Notes: generated by a model from the letters alone, not told the origin. A stretch of DNA of 36,464 bases from Flavobacterium sp. (GCF_027490375.1 NZ_JAIXYH010000036.1:1-36464), one strand, 5' to 3'. Counted from the stretch's first letter, positions 1 to 9,252 are shown. Numbers and translations: made by a program.

Positions 1-118
1 AGGAAAGTCAACGGAAACTAAGAAGCGAGCCAAATCGGCTTCAATGTTATCAGAAACCTAAACAATGAGTGAAAGCAATAAACAACAAAAAACGGTCAAC
101 GTATTTTAGGCATTGACA
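1..118 (+). mobile_element. Inner (right) end of an insertion sequence
   Basis: A 25-bp terminal repeat at 94-118 ends in CA. Its reverse complement matches 24 of 25 bases of the repeat at 36346-36370, which begins with TG and lies in front of a transposase-like start. Beyond those 25 bases the two sequences differ, so this is probably the opposite (right) end of a related element in the same orientation. Two frames enter from the window edge and stop at 61 and 68; either could be a transposase tail, and neither is recognisable. TG...CA ends fit the IS3 family, but the assignment is an inference because the element body lies outside the window. Confidence 0.6.
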
Positions 119-130
119 TTAATACTCTTA

Positions 131-182
131 TCTTAATACTCAATACTCCAATCTTAATACTTAATACTCCAATCTTAATACT
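131..182. repeat. 21-bp AT-rich tandem repeat
   Basis: Two and a half copies of a 21-bp unit built on TCTTAATACTyAATACTCCAA, starting at 131, 152 and 173. Single related copies occur at about 35414, 35988 and 36327. Both insertion-sequence ends in this window abut members of this repeat. Confidence 0.8.
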
Positions 183-196
183 AAAAACAACCGTTT

Positions 197-503
197 CACG
201 AATGGATTGCGCTGACGCGCCATTCATCATAGCTCCGCTTTGATAATAGCATAAAAAGAAAAAAACGCTCAAGCAAAGCTTGGCGTTTTATCATTACAAC
301 GATTTCACGAATGGATTGCGCTGACGCGCCATCCATCAAAGCTCCGCTTTGATAATAGCATAAAAAGAAAAAAACGCTCAAGCAAAGCTTGGCGAATCGT
401 TTGATTACGCGTTGCACGAATGGATTGCGCTAACGCGCCATCCATCAAAGCTCCGCTTTGATAATAGCATAAAAAGAAAAAAACGCTCAAACAAAGCTTG
501 GCG
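197..503. repeat. Three-unit tandem array, 89-bp core plus 20-bp variable segment
   Basis: Cores lie at 197-285, 306-394 and 415-503, a period of exactly 109 bases. Cores differ from the middle one at two positions each; the 20-base segments between them (286-305, 395-414) are largely different. Each core can form three hairpins: TGGAT.GCGC with GCGC.ATCCA around a 4-base loop, ATCAAAGC with GCTTTGAT around TCC, and CGC-CAAGC with GCTTGGCG around AAA. The first-unit change in hairpin 1 keeps pairing as G:U. Read on the minus strand, hairpin 3 is followed by a T-rich run, as in an intrinsic terminator. The array is directly downstream of tRNA-Arg. Because 109 is not a multiple of three, open frames through it shift at every unit and are unlikely to be genes. 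Function unknown. Confidence 0.9.
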
Positions 504-524
504 TTTTTTTCTTTTTATGCTATT
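463..524 (-). terminator. Long inverted repeat, likely tRNA-Arg terminator
   Basis: A perfect 24-bp inverted repeat (463-486 with 501-524) begins 6 bases past the tRNA 3' end. On the minus strand a hairpin with a short GC top is followed by a run of T. The left arm is part of the third array core; the right arm fills the place of that unit's 20-bp variable segment. Confidence 0.7.
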
Positions 525-530
525 CATTCG

Positions 531-604
531 TGACCTCGACTGGATTCAAACCAGTAACCTTCTGAGCCGTAATCAGATGCGCTATTCAGTTGCGCCACGA
601 GGCC
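531..604 (-). tRNA. tRNA-Arg (anticodon ACG)
   Basis: A full cloverleaf reads on the minus strand. The acceptor GGCCTCG pairs with CGAGGTC with one G:U. The D stem is GCGC/GCGC, the anticodon stem TCTGA/TCAGA encloses loop TTACGGC (anticodon ACG), and the T stem is ACTGG/CCAGT. The discriminator is A and CCA is not encoded. It decodes CGN arginine codons, normally after conversion of A34 to inosine. It has its own promoter and a hairpin terminator, so it is probably a single-gene transcription unit. Confidence 0.95.
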
Positions 605-649
605 TTTTTGAAAACTATTGTAAATAAAATCACAACTGTTTTGCGGGTG

Positions 650-679
650 CAAAGATAGTGTAAAAGTAGACTTAGACAA
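650..679 (-). promoter_or_regulatory. Promoter of tRNA-Arg
   Basis: On the minus strand TTG (677-679), 19 bases, then TATCTTTG (650-657). This is an exact match to the Bacteroidota consensus TTG-N19-TAnnTTTG, about 46 bases upstream of the mature tRNA. Confidence 0.8.
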
Positions 680-854
680 GAAAAAAGCAAAGAAAAATTA
701 TGTGATTAATCTAACGACCTAATTGTCACATAATAACGATAGCCAAATAAAAGCTTTTGCCAAGGCTTTAATCGCATGACATTAACTCCCGAACGAGTAA
801 AACTCGGCAACAGTACTTTATTAAGGCGTGCTAGAATCTTGAAAAATCGCTTTC

Positions 855-1904
855 TCATTTAACTTGAATTTCAAAAACTTTATCCCAATGCTTTCCAGTC
901 ACAAATAAGGTCTTGGTCGATTTTCTATAGGCAATGCCGTTCAAAACTTCTGGTGCTGGATTTCCTTTCACCTTCGAACGTAGCGCGCTCAAATCCAATA
1001 TACCTTCCACAACACCCGATTCCGGATTAATGATGGCAATAGCATCTTTTTGCCAAACGTTTCCGAAAATTTTACCCTCTACCCACTCCAACTCATTAAC
1101 TTGCTTGATTTTTTCGCTACCCAAATACACGTTCACGTAACCAACCATTTTTTGGGTGTTCGGATCCATTTTCCAAATTTTTTCAGTCCCATCGCTGTGG
1201 TAAATGTAACTTCCGTCGTTAGTCATTCCCCACCCTTCTATCTGCTTATCGTACGTAAACTCTTTGATTAATTTCCAAGAATTCGCATCATAAATAAAAC
1301 CCTTGCCCTCTTCCCACGTAAGCTGAAAAATCTGATTATTGATTACCGTTATCCCTTCGCCAAAATACTGCGAATCAAGCGTCAAGCTCTTTAAAATCTT
1401 ACCCGTTTTGTAATCGGTTTTGAGCAACTTGCTTTGCCCGCGCAGTCCAGTTCCTTCAAGAAGTGTATCTCTAAAAAACTCAAAGCCTTCCGTAAACGAA
1501 CTTATGTCGTGTGGGTACGTATTTAAAATGCTATAGCTGTACACCTTAGGCGTTACATCGGTTACTACTTCTACACGATCTGAAACAGAAATATCAGCAC
1601 CATCAACAGTTACGGCAACTCGTAAATCTATATACCCCAATTTTGTTTCCTCAATTTTTGCTTTCACGGAATTCGCTGTGCCCGTCGCAACCAACTTTTC
1701 GTTTAAAAACAACTTAACAGCAGAGATTTTATCGGCATACTCGCTCGAAACTTCAACAATTAGTTCTTTTCCCGACAAATATTTCCTGTCGGCACTGTTA
1801 AATCGCAGTTCAAAATCTGCCGGTTTAGGCGATTTACACGCAGTTATTGCAAACAGCAAAAAAAAGATACATCCAAAAACACGACCTTGCAATCTGATTT
1901 TCAT
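855..1904 (-). CDS. Glutaminyl-peptide cyclotransferase-like lipoprotein
   Basis: 349 residues. It resembles the beta-propeller glutamine cyclotransferase family (Pfam PF05096), which converts N-terminal glutamine of peptides to pyroglutamate. The start chosen gives a lipoprotein signal peptide: MKIR, a hydrophobic stretch, then lipobox ITAC with the lipidated cysteine near residue 23. A longer frame exists upstream but runs antisense through the SRP RNA gene and would bury the signal peptide. An Ig-like segment follows (about residues 30-110), then the propeller with family blocks such as SFTEGFEF, GEGITV, GWGMTNDG, ELEWVEG and VLNGIAY. Expected in the periplasm or on an outer envelope leaflet. 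It is transcribed alone. The family is clear; the substrate is unknown. Confidence 0.85.
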   Translation of the reverse strand: MKIRLQGRVFGCIFFLLFAITACKSPKPADFELRFNSADRKYLSGKELIVEVSSEYADKISAVKLFLNEKLVATGTANSVKAKIEETKLGYIDLRVAVTVDGADISVSDRVEVVTDVTPKVYSYSILNTYPHDISSFTEGFEFFRDTLLEGTGLRGQSKLLKTDYKTGKILKSLTLDSQYFGEGITVINNQIFQLTWEEGKGFIYDANSWKLIKEFTYDKQIEGWGMTNDGSYIYHSDGTEKIWKMDPNTQKMVGYVNVYLGSEKIKQVNELEWVEGKIFGNVWQKDAIAIINPESGVVEGILDLSALRSKVKGNPAPEVLNGIAYRKSTKTLFVTGKHWDKVFEIQVK

Positions 1905-1956
1905 ATATATAGCATTTAAGTGTAGCCGAAACCTCTCGCGCATCTCGGCGTATCGT

Positions 1957-1986
1957 TTGCGAAAATACAAAATGAACGTATATTTG
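1957..1986 (+). promoter_or_regulatory. Promoter of SRP RNA
   Basis: TTG (1957-1959), exactly 19 bases, then TATATTTG (1979-1986), ending 4 bases before the inferred 5' end of the SRP RNA. Perfect match to the Bacteroidota promoter consensus. Confidence 0.8.
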
Positions 1987-1990
1987 CGGC

Positions 1991-2090
1991 GGCAAGTCCT
2001 ACACGACCAGCTCCTGCAGACTCCCCCAGGATGGGAACATAGCAAGGGTAAGCGGTTGAGCGGTGCGATGTAGGGAGCTTGCCTTTTTTT
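1991..2090 (+). ncRNA. ffs: Signal recognition particle RNA, small bacterial type (4.5S)
   Basis: A hairpin RNA of about 95-100 bases. GGCAAG (1991-1996) pairs with CTTGCC (2078-2083), and CCTAC (1998-2002) with GTAGG (2070-2074). The conserved tip, domain IV, is at 2027-2044: CAGG, A, TG, tetraloop GGAA (2034-2037), CA, TAGCA, which is the Ffh-binding asymmetric loop. The closing stem is followed by seven T, so the 3' end doubles as an intrinsic terminator. The RNA joins Ffh to target nascent membrane proteins to FtsY. It has its own consensus promoter. Confidence 0.92.
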
Positions 2091-2160
2091 ATGCGCTAAA
2101 ATCAACGATCACTTACCCGAAATCAAATATCTTAGCAGCGCATTTTTTCCCAAATTAAAG

Positions 2161-2967
2161 ATGGAATCCCAGAAAAAAGTCATTTTAGTAACCGGCGCCT
2201 CCTCAGGAATCGGATTAGCTATAGCCGAGTATTTAGCTCAAAACGGACACCGCGTTTACGGAACAAGTCGGTCGGTAAAAACAAATCCCCTTTTTACTTT
2301 TCTTGAAATGGACGTTCGCGATGAATCTTCTGTTAAAACAGCTGTTCAGACGGTAATCGAACGAGAAAATCGAATCGATGTAGTGGTAAATAATGCCGGT
2401 GTAGGAATTACCGGGCCCTTGGAAGAAACTCCTTTAGCCGAAGCCAAGAATCATTTCGATACCAATTTTTTTGGAGCCATTTCGGTTATGCAAGCTGTGC
2501 TTCCGCAATTGCGTAAACAGCAATCGGGGCTTATTATTAACGTAACTTCAATAGCTGGATATATGGGATTGCCCTTTCGGGGAATTTACTCTGCTGGAAA
2601 AGCTGCACTCGAAGTACTAACGGAAGCCGTACGACTCGAAACTGCTCAGTTCAATATCAAAATTTGCAATGTGGCTCCGGGCGATTTTGCCACAAATATC
2701 GCCGATCGCAGATATCACGCTCCCGTTATCGAAAACTCGGCTTACGCAAAAACGTATGGCGCAACACTGAACGAAATAAACAGCCATGTTAACTCGGGTT
2801 CAAATCCGATCGAAATGGCACAAGCTATCGAGAAAATTATAAATACGTCCGAACCTAAAATCCATTATAAAGTCGGCTTATTCATGCAAAAATTCTCAAT
2901 TGTTTTAAAGCGAGTACTACCCGATTTGACCTACGAAAAAATGTTGCGCAGACATTTTAAGTTATAA
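2161..2967 (+). CDS. Short-chain dehydrogenase/reductase (SDR)
   Basis: 268 residues, classical SDR fold. The nucleotide-binding TGASSGIG motif is at residues 11-18, NNAG at 77-80, catalytic Ser130, and YSAGK with Tyr143 and Lys147. This length and motif spacing are typical of NAD(P)-dependent oxidoreductases acting on hydroxyl or keto groups. A more basic C-terminal segment after residue 230 ([18 protein letters not shown]) resembles SDRs thought to sit at membranes, but the substrate cannot be read from sequence. The gene starts about 70 bases after the ffs terminator and ends 44 bases before the aldolase, which has its own promoter, so it is probably monocistronic. Confidence 0.9.
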   Translation: MESQKKVILVTGASSGIGLAIAEYLAQNGHRVYGTSRSVKTNPLFTFLEMDVRDESSVKTAVQTVIERENRIDVVVNNAGVGITGPLEETPLAEAKNHFDTNFFGAISVMQAVLPQLRKQQSGLIINVTSIAGYMGLPFRGIYSAGKAALEVLTEAVRLETAQFNIKICNVAPGDFATNIADRRYHAPVIENSAYAKTYGATLNEINSHVNSGSNPIEMAQAIEKIINTSEPKIHYKVGLFMQKFSIVLKRVLPDLTYEKMLRRHFKL

Positions 2968-2980
2968 TCCGACGAAAGAT

Positions 2981-2988
2981 TACCTTTG
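2981..2988 (+). promoter_or_regulatory. -7 box of the aldolase promoter
   Basis: TACCTTTG matches TAnnTTTG, 23 bases before the aldolase start codon. The -33 TTG is weak (TTTTAAG at the expected distance). Confidence 0.55.
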
Positions 2989-3011
2989 CAGCGATTTTAA
3001 AACACACAACT

Positions 3012-3668
3012 ATGAAGTTTTTTATTGATACCGCCAATCTCGATCAAATTAAAGAAGCACAAGCTTTAGGTGTTCTCGACGGAGTAACCACCAACCCAAG
3101 CCTTATGGCAAAAGAAGGAATTACTGGCAAAAACAACATCTTAAAACACTACGTTGATATTTGTAACTTGGTGGATGGCGATGTTAGTGCCGAAGTAATT
3201 GCAACCGATTATGAAGGCATGATTCGGGAAGGTGAAGAACTAGCCGATTTACACGATCAAATTGTTGTAAAGCTACCTATGACTAAAGAAGGTGTCATGG
3301 CAACAAAATATTTCGCAGATCGCGGTATAAAAACCAATGTAACACTCGTTTTTTCGGCAGGCCAGGCTTTATTAGCGGCTAAAGCTGGTGCAACTTACGT
3401 TTCGCCATTTATTGGTAGATTAGACGATGTAAGTACCGACGGATTGGCGCTCATCGAAGAGATTAGAACAATTTATGACAACTACGAATACGAAACGCAA
3501 ATTCTTGCCGCATCGGTTCGTCATACCATGCATATTGTAAATTGCGCGAAAATTGGCGCTGATGTAATGACCGGACCACTTTCGGCAATTGCTGGACTGT
3601 TGAAACACCCACTAACCGATATTGGATTGGCACAGTTTTTAGCCGATTACAAGAAAGGAAACGAATAA
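3012..3668 (+). CDS. fsa: Fructose-6-phosphate aldolase / transaldolase-like protein
   Basis: 218 residues, the short MipB/TalC-type transaldolase family with a cytoplasmic TIM barrel. Family blocks are visible: FIDTANL at 4-10, TTNPSL at 26-31, and the Schiff-base lysine in VVKLPMT (Lys87). [20 protein letters not shown] and [11 protein letters not shown] follow. Enzymes of this group perform either fructose-6-phosphate aldol cleavage or transaldolase transfer between sugar phosphates. In Bacteroidota such proteins are usually annotated as transaldolase or fructose-6-phosphate aldolase, and the sequence alone does not decide which. It has its own promoter and ends in a strong hairpin terminator shared with the convergent gene. 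Confidence 0.92.
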   Translation: MKFFIDTANLDQIKEAQALGVLDGVTTNPSLMAKEGITGKNNILKHYVDICNLVDGDVSAEVIATDYEGMIREGEELADLHDQIVVKLPMTKEGVMATKYFADRGIKTNVTLVFSAGQALLAAKAGATYVSPFIGRLDDVSTDGLALIEEIRTIYDNYEYETQILAASVRHTMHIVNCAKIGADVMTGPLSAIAGLLKHPLTDIGLAQFLADYKKGNE

Positions 3669-3699
3669 AAAAAGCTGTCGGTTGACAGCTTTTTTTTTT
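3667..3699. terminator. Bidirectional intrinsic terminator
   Basis: A 13-bp stem (3667-3679 with 3684-3696) around a GGTT loop, with A runs on the left and T runs on the right. It serves the aldolase gene and the convergent lipoprotein gene, whose stop codon lies just beyond it. Confidence 0.85.
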
Positions 3700-5119
3700 A
3701 CATTTTAGATTCAAATGCCACGTCGAACAAACTCACAAACGCGTTGGCAATATTACCGCGACTATCGGTGATGATGGTTCTGTGTATTTTATTAATGACC
3801 CATTTCTTACGGAGATCTTCAAAATCGGCTGCGCGATATTCTGAAATGGTTCCAAACTTAAAATTCGCTAAGGTTTTGGTCCACTTCTGTTGATTTTTAT
3901 CCACATTAATGGCAATAAACTTGTAATCCGGATGCTTCATCTGGAAGTCTTGAATTCGTTTGTGCGCGGCAATCAAATGACTTTGCAAACTTTCGCTCCA
4001 AAAGAAAATAACTGTTTTTTCTGTTACGATGTCGTCTGAATTAAACGTTTTCCCTGAAGCATCAAGCAACTGCACCGAAGGCAAACGCTTTCCAGCGGTT
4101 AGTTGCTGAATGGCATTACCCATTTGTCTGATCTCAGATTGCTTTGATTTATCGGTTGAAACTCGATAATACGTATCTAAGAACCGCTTGTTGTTAGAAA
4201 TATTTTGATCTTCCAACATGTACATAAAAGCAATGTTGTTTAAAATCGAATTTTTAATGGTCTCGTTCTTAAACAAGGTATCGGCAACTTTTATCTTGTG
4301 GATGTTTATTTCAAGAGATTGATCGCGCAAATCATCGGCATCGTGTGCTGAAGACATTGCAACATTGTTCAACATAAAATTCAGGTAACTGATAAACGGC
4401 GCATAACCAATTAAATCGGTATCATTAAAATTTACATTTTCCCGATGCTCGTAATAATCTTTCGGCAGGTCGTTTAAGATTTTGTGACCGGTACGCATTT
4501 GGTGAACAATTGGATACACTTCTTTTTTACTGAAGTGATTGTAGTCGATCATAGCACGCGCAAACTTATCGAAGCCGTCCGACCATTTAATTTCTTTTTT
4601 CTTCTTGCTGTAAAAATCTTGCTTAAGTACGTTTAATGAGTCAATCTTTGCACTGAAAAGCTTGTAATCGGTGTCGAAGTAATCAAACAGTACATCTTTG
4701 TCACGTTCGTTTTTGAGGTACAAATCCATTAAAACATTGTTCTTTTGTGCGCCTCGCCCGGAATAAACGATAGACTCGTCGAAATCTTCCGGATTGATAC
4801 GCACCAAAATCGAGTCGTTTTTATCGAAGTATACGTACTGATATTCAGGTTCGTATTTAAACGTATATAAGCCTTCTGGTAGCGAATCAAACTTGACGAA
4901 AAAGCGATTATTAGCATCTAATTTGATGGTATCAATCACTTTATCGTTTTTACAAAACAAAACGTAGTCGCCTGTGGCTTTGGTAACTAGACCTCCGAAA
5001 TAAGCTGTGTAGTTATCCTTATCGAAGTCCGATTTACAACTACAACACAAAACCGCATAAATACTCGCTGCAAGTTGCAAGCGGTATTTGCTTAAAAAAT
5101 GTATGAATCCCAAACTCAT
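3698..5119 (-). CDS. Thioredoxin-fold (TlpA-like) lipoprotein lacking the CXXC motif
   Basis: 473 residues. The start used gives MSLGFIHFL and a hydrophobic stretch ending in a cluster of cysteines (VLCCSCKSD), so it is a probable lipoprotein with a non-classical lipobox. Residues about 30-140 look like the beta-sandwich N-terminal region common in Bacteroidota TlpA-like proteins (blocks such as FDSLPEGLYTFKYEPE and DSILVRINPEDF). A helical middle follows, then a thioredoxin-like C-terminal domain (VQLLDASGKTF, TVIFFWSES, YKFIAINVD, TIITDSRGNI). At the place of the redox CXXC the sequence reads SESL, so it should not exchange disulfides in the usual way. It diverges from the ABC-F gene across a short promoter region. 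Function unknown; envelope binding or sensing is a guess. Confidence 0.8.
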   Translation of the reverse strand: MSLGFIHFLSKYRLQLAASIYAVLCCSCKSDFDKDNYTAYFGGLVTKATGDYVLFCKNDKVIDTIKLDANNRFFVKFDSLPEGLYTFKYEPEYQYVYFDKNDSILVRINPEDFDESIVYSGRGAQKNNVLMDLYLKNERDKDVLFDYFDTDYKLFSAKIDSLNVLKQDFYSKKKKEIKWSDGFDKFARAMIDYNHFSKKEVYPIVHQMRTGHKILNDLPKDYYEHRENVNFNDTDLIGYAPFISYLNFMLNNVAMSSAHDADDLRDQSLEINIHKIKVADTLFKNETIKNSILNNIAFMYMLEDQNISNNKRFLDTYYRVSTDKSKQSEIRQMGNAIQQLTAGKRLPSVQLLDASGKTFNSDDIVTEKTVIFFWSESLQSHLIAAHKRIQDFQMKHPDYKFIAINVDKNQQKWTKTLANFKFGTISEYRAADFEDLRKKWVINKIHRTIITDSRGNIANAFVSLFDVAFESKM

Positions 5120-5123
5120 AAAA

Positions 5124-5131
5124 CAAAAATA
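5124..5131 (-). promoter_or_regulatory. -7 box of the TlpA-like lipoprotein gene
   Basis: On the minus strand TATTTTTG ends 4 bases before the chosen ATG, so transcription would start at or next to the start codon. A TTG lies 17 bases upstream (5149-5151), shorter than ideal spacing. Confidence 0.45.
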
Positions 5132-5198
5132 GCCGTACAAGTCAAACTCAATTGTTAATGCTCCGTTAAATAACAACACTTTACCATATTGCTCGTAC

Positions 5199-6864
<1,666 letters not shown>

Positions 6865-7004
6865 TAGAAATTCTCAGTTTTTATTTGGTGACCTTAACAT
6901 TGTCGATAAATCATCGTATTTATTGCTTTTTTTAGGTAAGAAACGGAGTTTTGTACGAAACGTGTTTCACGTATCGTTGCGCACTCTTTTCCGCAACACC
7001 GATG

Positions 7005-7060
7005 GAAGCGATATCCTTTTGCCGGAGGTACGGAGGCAAAAGATACAGCGGACAGCGGGA
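7005..7060. repeat. Dispersed intergenic hairpin element, copy 1
   Basis: Core GGAAGCGATATCCTTTTGCC, a short loop, then GGCAAAAGATACAGCGGACA and GCGGGA; TTTTGCC (7017-7023) pairs with GGCAAAA (7035-7041). A related, more divergent copy in the opposite orientation is at 15733-15874. I recall very similar intergenic sequences from Flavobacterium genomes. It fills most of the gap between the ABC-F gene and the kinase; a short open frame across it has no protein-like features. Confidence 0.5.
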
Positions 7061-7099
7061 CGGCGAGGAGGAATCGACGACGCCGGGTTGCCCTAACAA

Positions 7100-8512
7100 T
7101 TACAACACACTCTTCGGCAAGAAAACAAAGAAAGTAGATCCCTGATTTTCGGAACTGCTTACCGTGACAAAACCGTTGTGGTTGTCGACAATTTTCTTGA
7201 CAATAGCCAAGCCAATGCCTGTTCCGGAGTACACAGATGCCGGGTGCAGCCGCTGAAACAAATCGAAAATTTTATCCTTAAAAGCTTCATTAAAACCAAT
7301 GCCGTTGTCGGATACTGTGATTTGATAGTACTCGGTAGCCTGCGGATTAAAACCAAACGCCGACACCTCTTTGGCAGTAACCACGCGATTTTGAACCGTA
7401 ATAAACGGCTTCACAGTAGGAGCAACATACTTCATGGCATTCGAAAATATGTTTACCAACAGCTGCGGAAACTGCTTTACAATTACTTCAATTTCAGGCG
7501 TTCCGCTCACAACAATGGTTGTTCCAGTACTTTCGATTTCCTCCTGATTCTGCGTTTGAATTTTGGCAACTAAATCGAAAAAATCTACTTTCTCGGCTTT
7601 GAATTGCTCGGCATTTAAACGCGAATACGACAATAAATCTTGAATTAAATCTTGCATGCGCTTGGCGGCATCTTGCGCGCGAAGCAAATAATACTTGGTT
7701 TGTTCGCTTACTTCACTCGAATCTTGATTGACCACGCGCGACAAAAACGTTTGAATTTTACGAAGCGGCTCTTGCAAATCGTGCGATGAAATGTAGTTAA
7801 ACGACTCCAACTCTTTGTTCATGTTTTTGAGTTCGATGTTTCGGTTGGCCAGCTCTAAGTTTCGTTGGGCCAAATCTTCTTGAAAAGCATTAGATCGTGC
7901 CAGTTCGCGTGTAATTCCCAAATAAGAAAACACAACGATTACGATACTTAAAATACTTAAAACAGCCGTGAGCAGTGGCGCTAGGGTCGATTCTTGCGAC
8001 AGCAAAGCTTGCCGTTTTTTAAGTAAAATAATTTCTTCGTTAATGATTTCTTTATTCAACGCACGAATTTCTTCCATGATAGAACGCGCTACCAGCCAGC
8101 GTTTCGGCGATATTTTAATGGAATCGGCGTCGCGCATGATTGCATTCATGAAACGAATTCGACGATCGATGTTTTGCTTGAGTTCGAGCATGCGCTGTTG
8201 CTGCTCAAAATTATCGCTTATTAACGCGGTGCATTTGTTGTAGGCCGCTAAAGTGGCTTTTATCGCTTGTGAATATTGTTGTTTAAAGACAGGCTCTCGG
8301 CTAAGCACGTAAGCACGTTGCGAAGATTCGGCATCTTTTAAATGAGAAAACAAATCGTTTACTTGAAACATGACGTTGTTGGTATGACTCACCAAGCGCG
8401 AGGCGTTTGCCATGTTGCCGGATCGCACGAAAGAAATTACCGACAACGATACCAATAAGGCAGCAGCTAAAATGAAAATATATTTAATGTGCTTGAGGTG
8501 CTTTTGCTGCAT
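7100..8512 (-). CDS. CHASE3-domain sensor histidine kinase
   Basis: 470 residues. TM1 is at about 11-28 and TM2 at about 179-199. Between them lies a helical periplasmic CHASE3-type domain (blocks NDLFSHLKDAESSQRAYVLS and ILLKKRQ). A coiled coil follows (205-237), then HisKA with phosphoacceptor His244 in SSHDLQEPLRKI, and a HATPase domain with the N box NIFSNAMKY (354-362), G1 DNGIGF (402-407) and G2 GTGIGLAI (430-437). All catalytic motifs are intact. The SHDLQEPLRKI form is typical of phytochrome-like and CHASE3 kinases in Bacteroidota. No response regulator gene is adjacent, so it is an orphan kinase here. Signal unknown. Confidence 0.92.
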   Translation of the reverse strand: MQQKHLKHIKYIFILAAALLVSLSVISFVRSGNMANASRLVSHTNNVMFQVNDLFSHLKDAESSQRAYVLSREPVFKQQYSQAIKATLAAYNKCTALISDNFEQQQRMLELKQNIDRRIRFMNAIMRDADSIKISPKRWLVARSIMEEIRALNKEIINEEIILLKKRQALLSQESTLAPLLTAVLSILSIVIVVFSYLGITRELARSNAFQEDLAQRNLELANRNIELKNMNKELESFNYISSHDLQEPLRKIQTFLSRVVNQDSSEVSEQTKYYLLRAQDAAKRMQDLIQDLLSYSRLNAEQFKAEKVDFFDLVAKIQTQNQEEIESTGTTIVVSGTPEIEVIVKQFPQLLVNIFSNAMKYVAPTVKPFITVQNRVVTAKEVSAFGFNPQATEYYQITVSDNGIGFNEAFKDKIFDLFQRLHPASVYSGTGIGLAIVKKIVDNHNGFVTVSSSENQGSTFFVFLPKSVL

Positions 8513-8648
8513 ATTGGGCGAATTTCAGCGAAGCTACAAAGTTTAACCGAATACCGATTTACAAGATTTTCAGGTTTATGCTGTGACATTTCCCGATGGA
8601 ACGATTAAAACCAACACTAAATTTGTTGGAAATCTAGCCGATTTATAA

Positions 8649-8678
8649 TTGCACAGCGGCGTATAATTTTTACCTTTG
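8649..8678 (+). promoter_or_regulatory. Promoter of the pyrR-pyrB unit
   Basis: TTG (8649-8651), exactly 19 bases, TACCTTTG (8671-8678), consensus match. The leader is only about 16 bases, too short for a PyrR-bound anti-terminator of the Bacillus type. Confidence 0.8.
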
Positions 8679-8700
8679 ACCAACACAACAAAAGAGTGAA

Positions 8701-9252
8701 ATGAGCCACAAGTTGCTACTCAACGGCAAAGAAATAGAAGTGATTCTGAATCGCTTGGCCTGCCAGCTTCTTGAAAAACACGGCGATTTTTCCAACACCG
8801 TTTTAATTGGTATTCAGCCGCGAGGAACTTTTCTCGTAGAACGAATTTCTGCCCTATTGCAAAACGAGTATCAGGTTAAAAATCTGAAAACAGGTTTGTT
8901 GGATATCACCTTTTTTCGAGATGATTTCAGACGTCATAACAAAAGTCTGGAAGCCAATCAAACGCAAATTGATTTTTTGGTCGAAGACAAGAAAGTTGTT
9001 TTTATTGACGATGTATTGTTTACCGGACGCAGTATTCGAGCGGCACTTACCGCCATTCAAAGCTTTGGCCGACCGGCAGTTATCGAACTTTTGGTACTAA
9101 TCGACCGCCGTTTTAGTCGCGACTTACCTATACAACCCGATTACCGCGGCCGTCAGGTTGATGCCATTAACAACGAACGTGTTGTCGTTTCCTGGGGAAG
9201 CGATTCTAGTGAAAATGCTGTTTACTTAAAACGAACCCAAACTGAATTATGA
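8701..9252 (+). CDS. pyrR: Bifunctional pyr operon regulator / uracil phosphoribosyltransferase
   Basis: 183 residues, type I phosphoribosyltransferase fold. The PRPP-binding loop VVFIDDVLFTGRSI is at 99-112, and DITFFRDD (68-75) and the GIQPRGTFL flexible region (37-45) are as in PyrR. In Bacillus, PyrR binds pyr leader RNA and also makes UMP from uracil. Here it heads a transcript whose second gene is pyrB, overlapping by four bases (ATGA). Because the leader is too short for an RNA attenuator before pyrR, RNA-based control of this unit is doubtful, and the enzyme activity may matter more. Cytoplasmic. Confidence 0.93.
   Translation: MSHKLLLNGKEIEVILNRLACQLLEKHGDFSNTVLIGIQPRGTFLVERISALLQNEYQVKNLKTGLLDITFFRDDFRRHNKSLEANQTQIDFLVEDKKVVFIDDVLFTGRSIRAALTAIQSFGRPAVIELLVLIDRRFSRDLPIQPDYRGRQVDAINNERVVVSWGSDSSENAVYLKRTQTEL

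Noticed and set aside
196..490. Two overlapping minus-strand open frames sharing repeated peptides
   Set aside because: They are the 109-bp array read through. The unit length is not a multiple of three, so the frame shifts each unit; no protein family, and they overlap the tRNA terminator region.
197..503. CRISPR array
   Set aside because: Repeats are 89 bp, spacers 20 bp, only three units, and no cas genes are in the window.
531..604. Integrated element using the tRNA-Arg 3' end as attachment site
   Set aside because: I found no second copy of the tRNA 3' end and no integrase gene in the window.
1905..2105. N-terminal extension of the cyclotransferase
   Set aside because: It runs antisense through the SRP RNA and its promoter, and would hide the lipoprotein signal peptide.
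6951..7145. 64-residue frame after the ABC-F gene
   Set aside because: Built from the dispersed intergenic hairpin element and the end of the kinase gene; no protein pattern.
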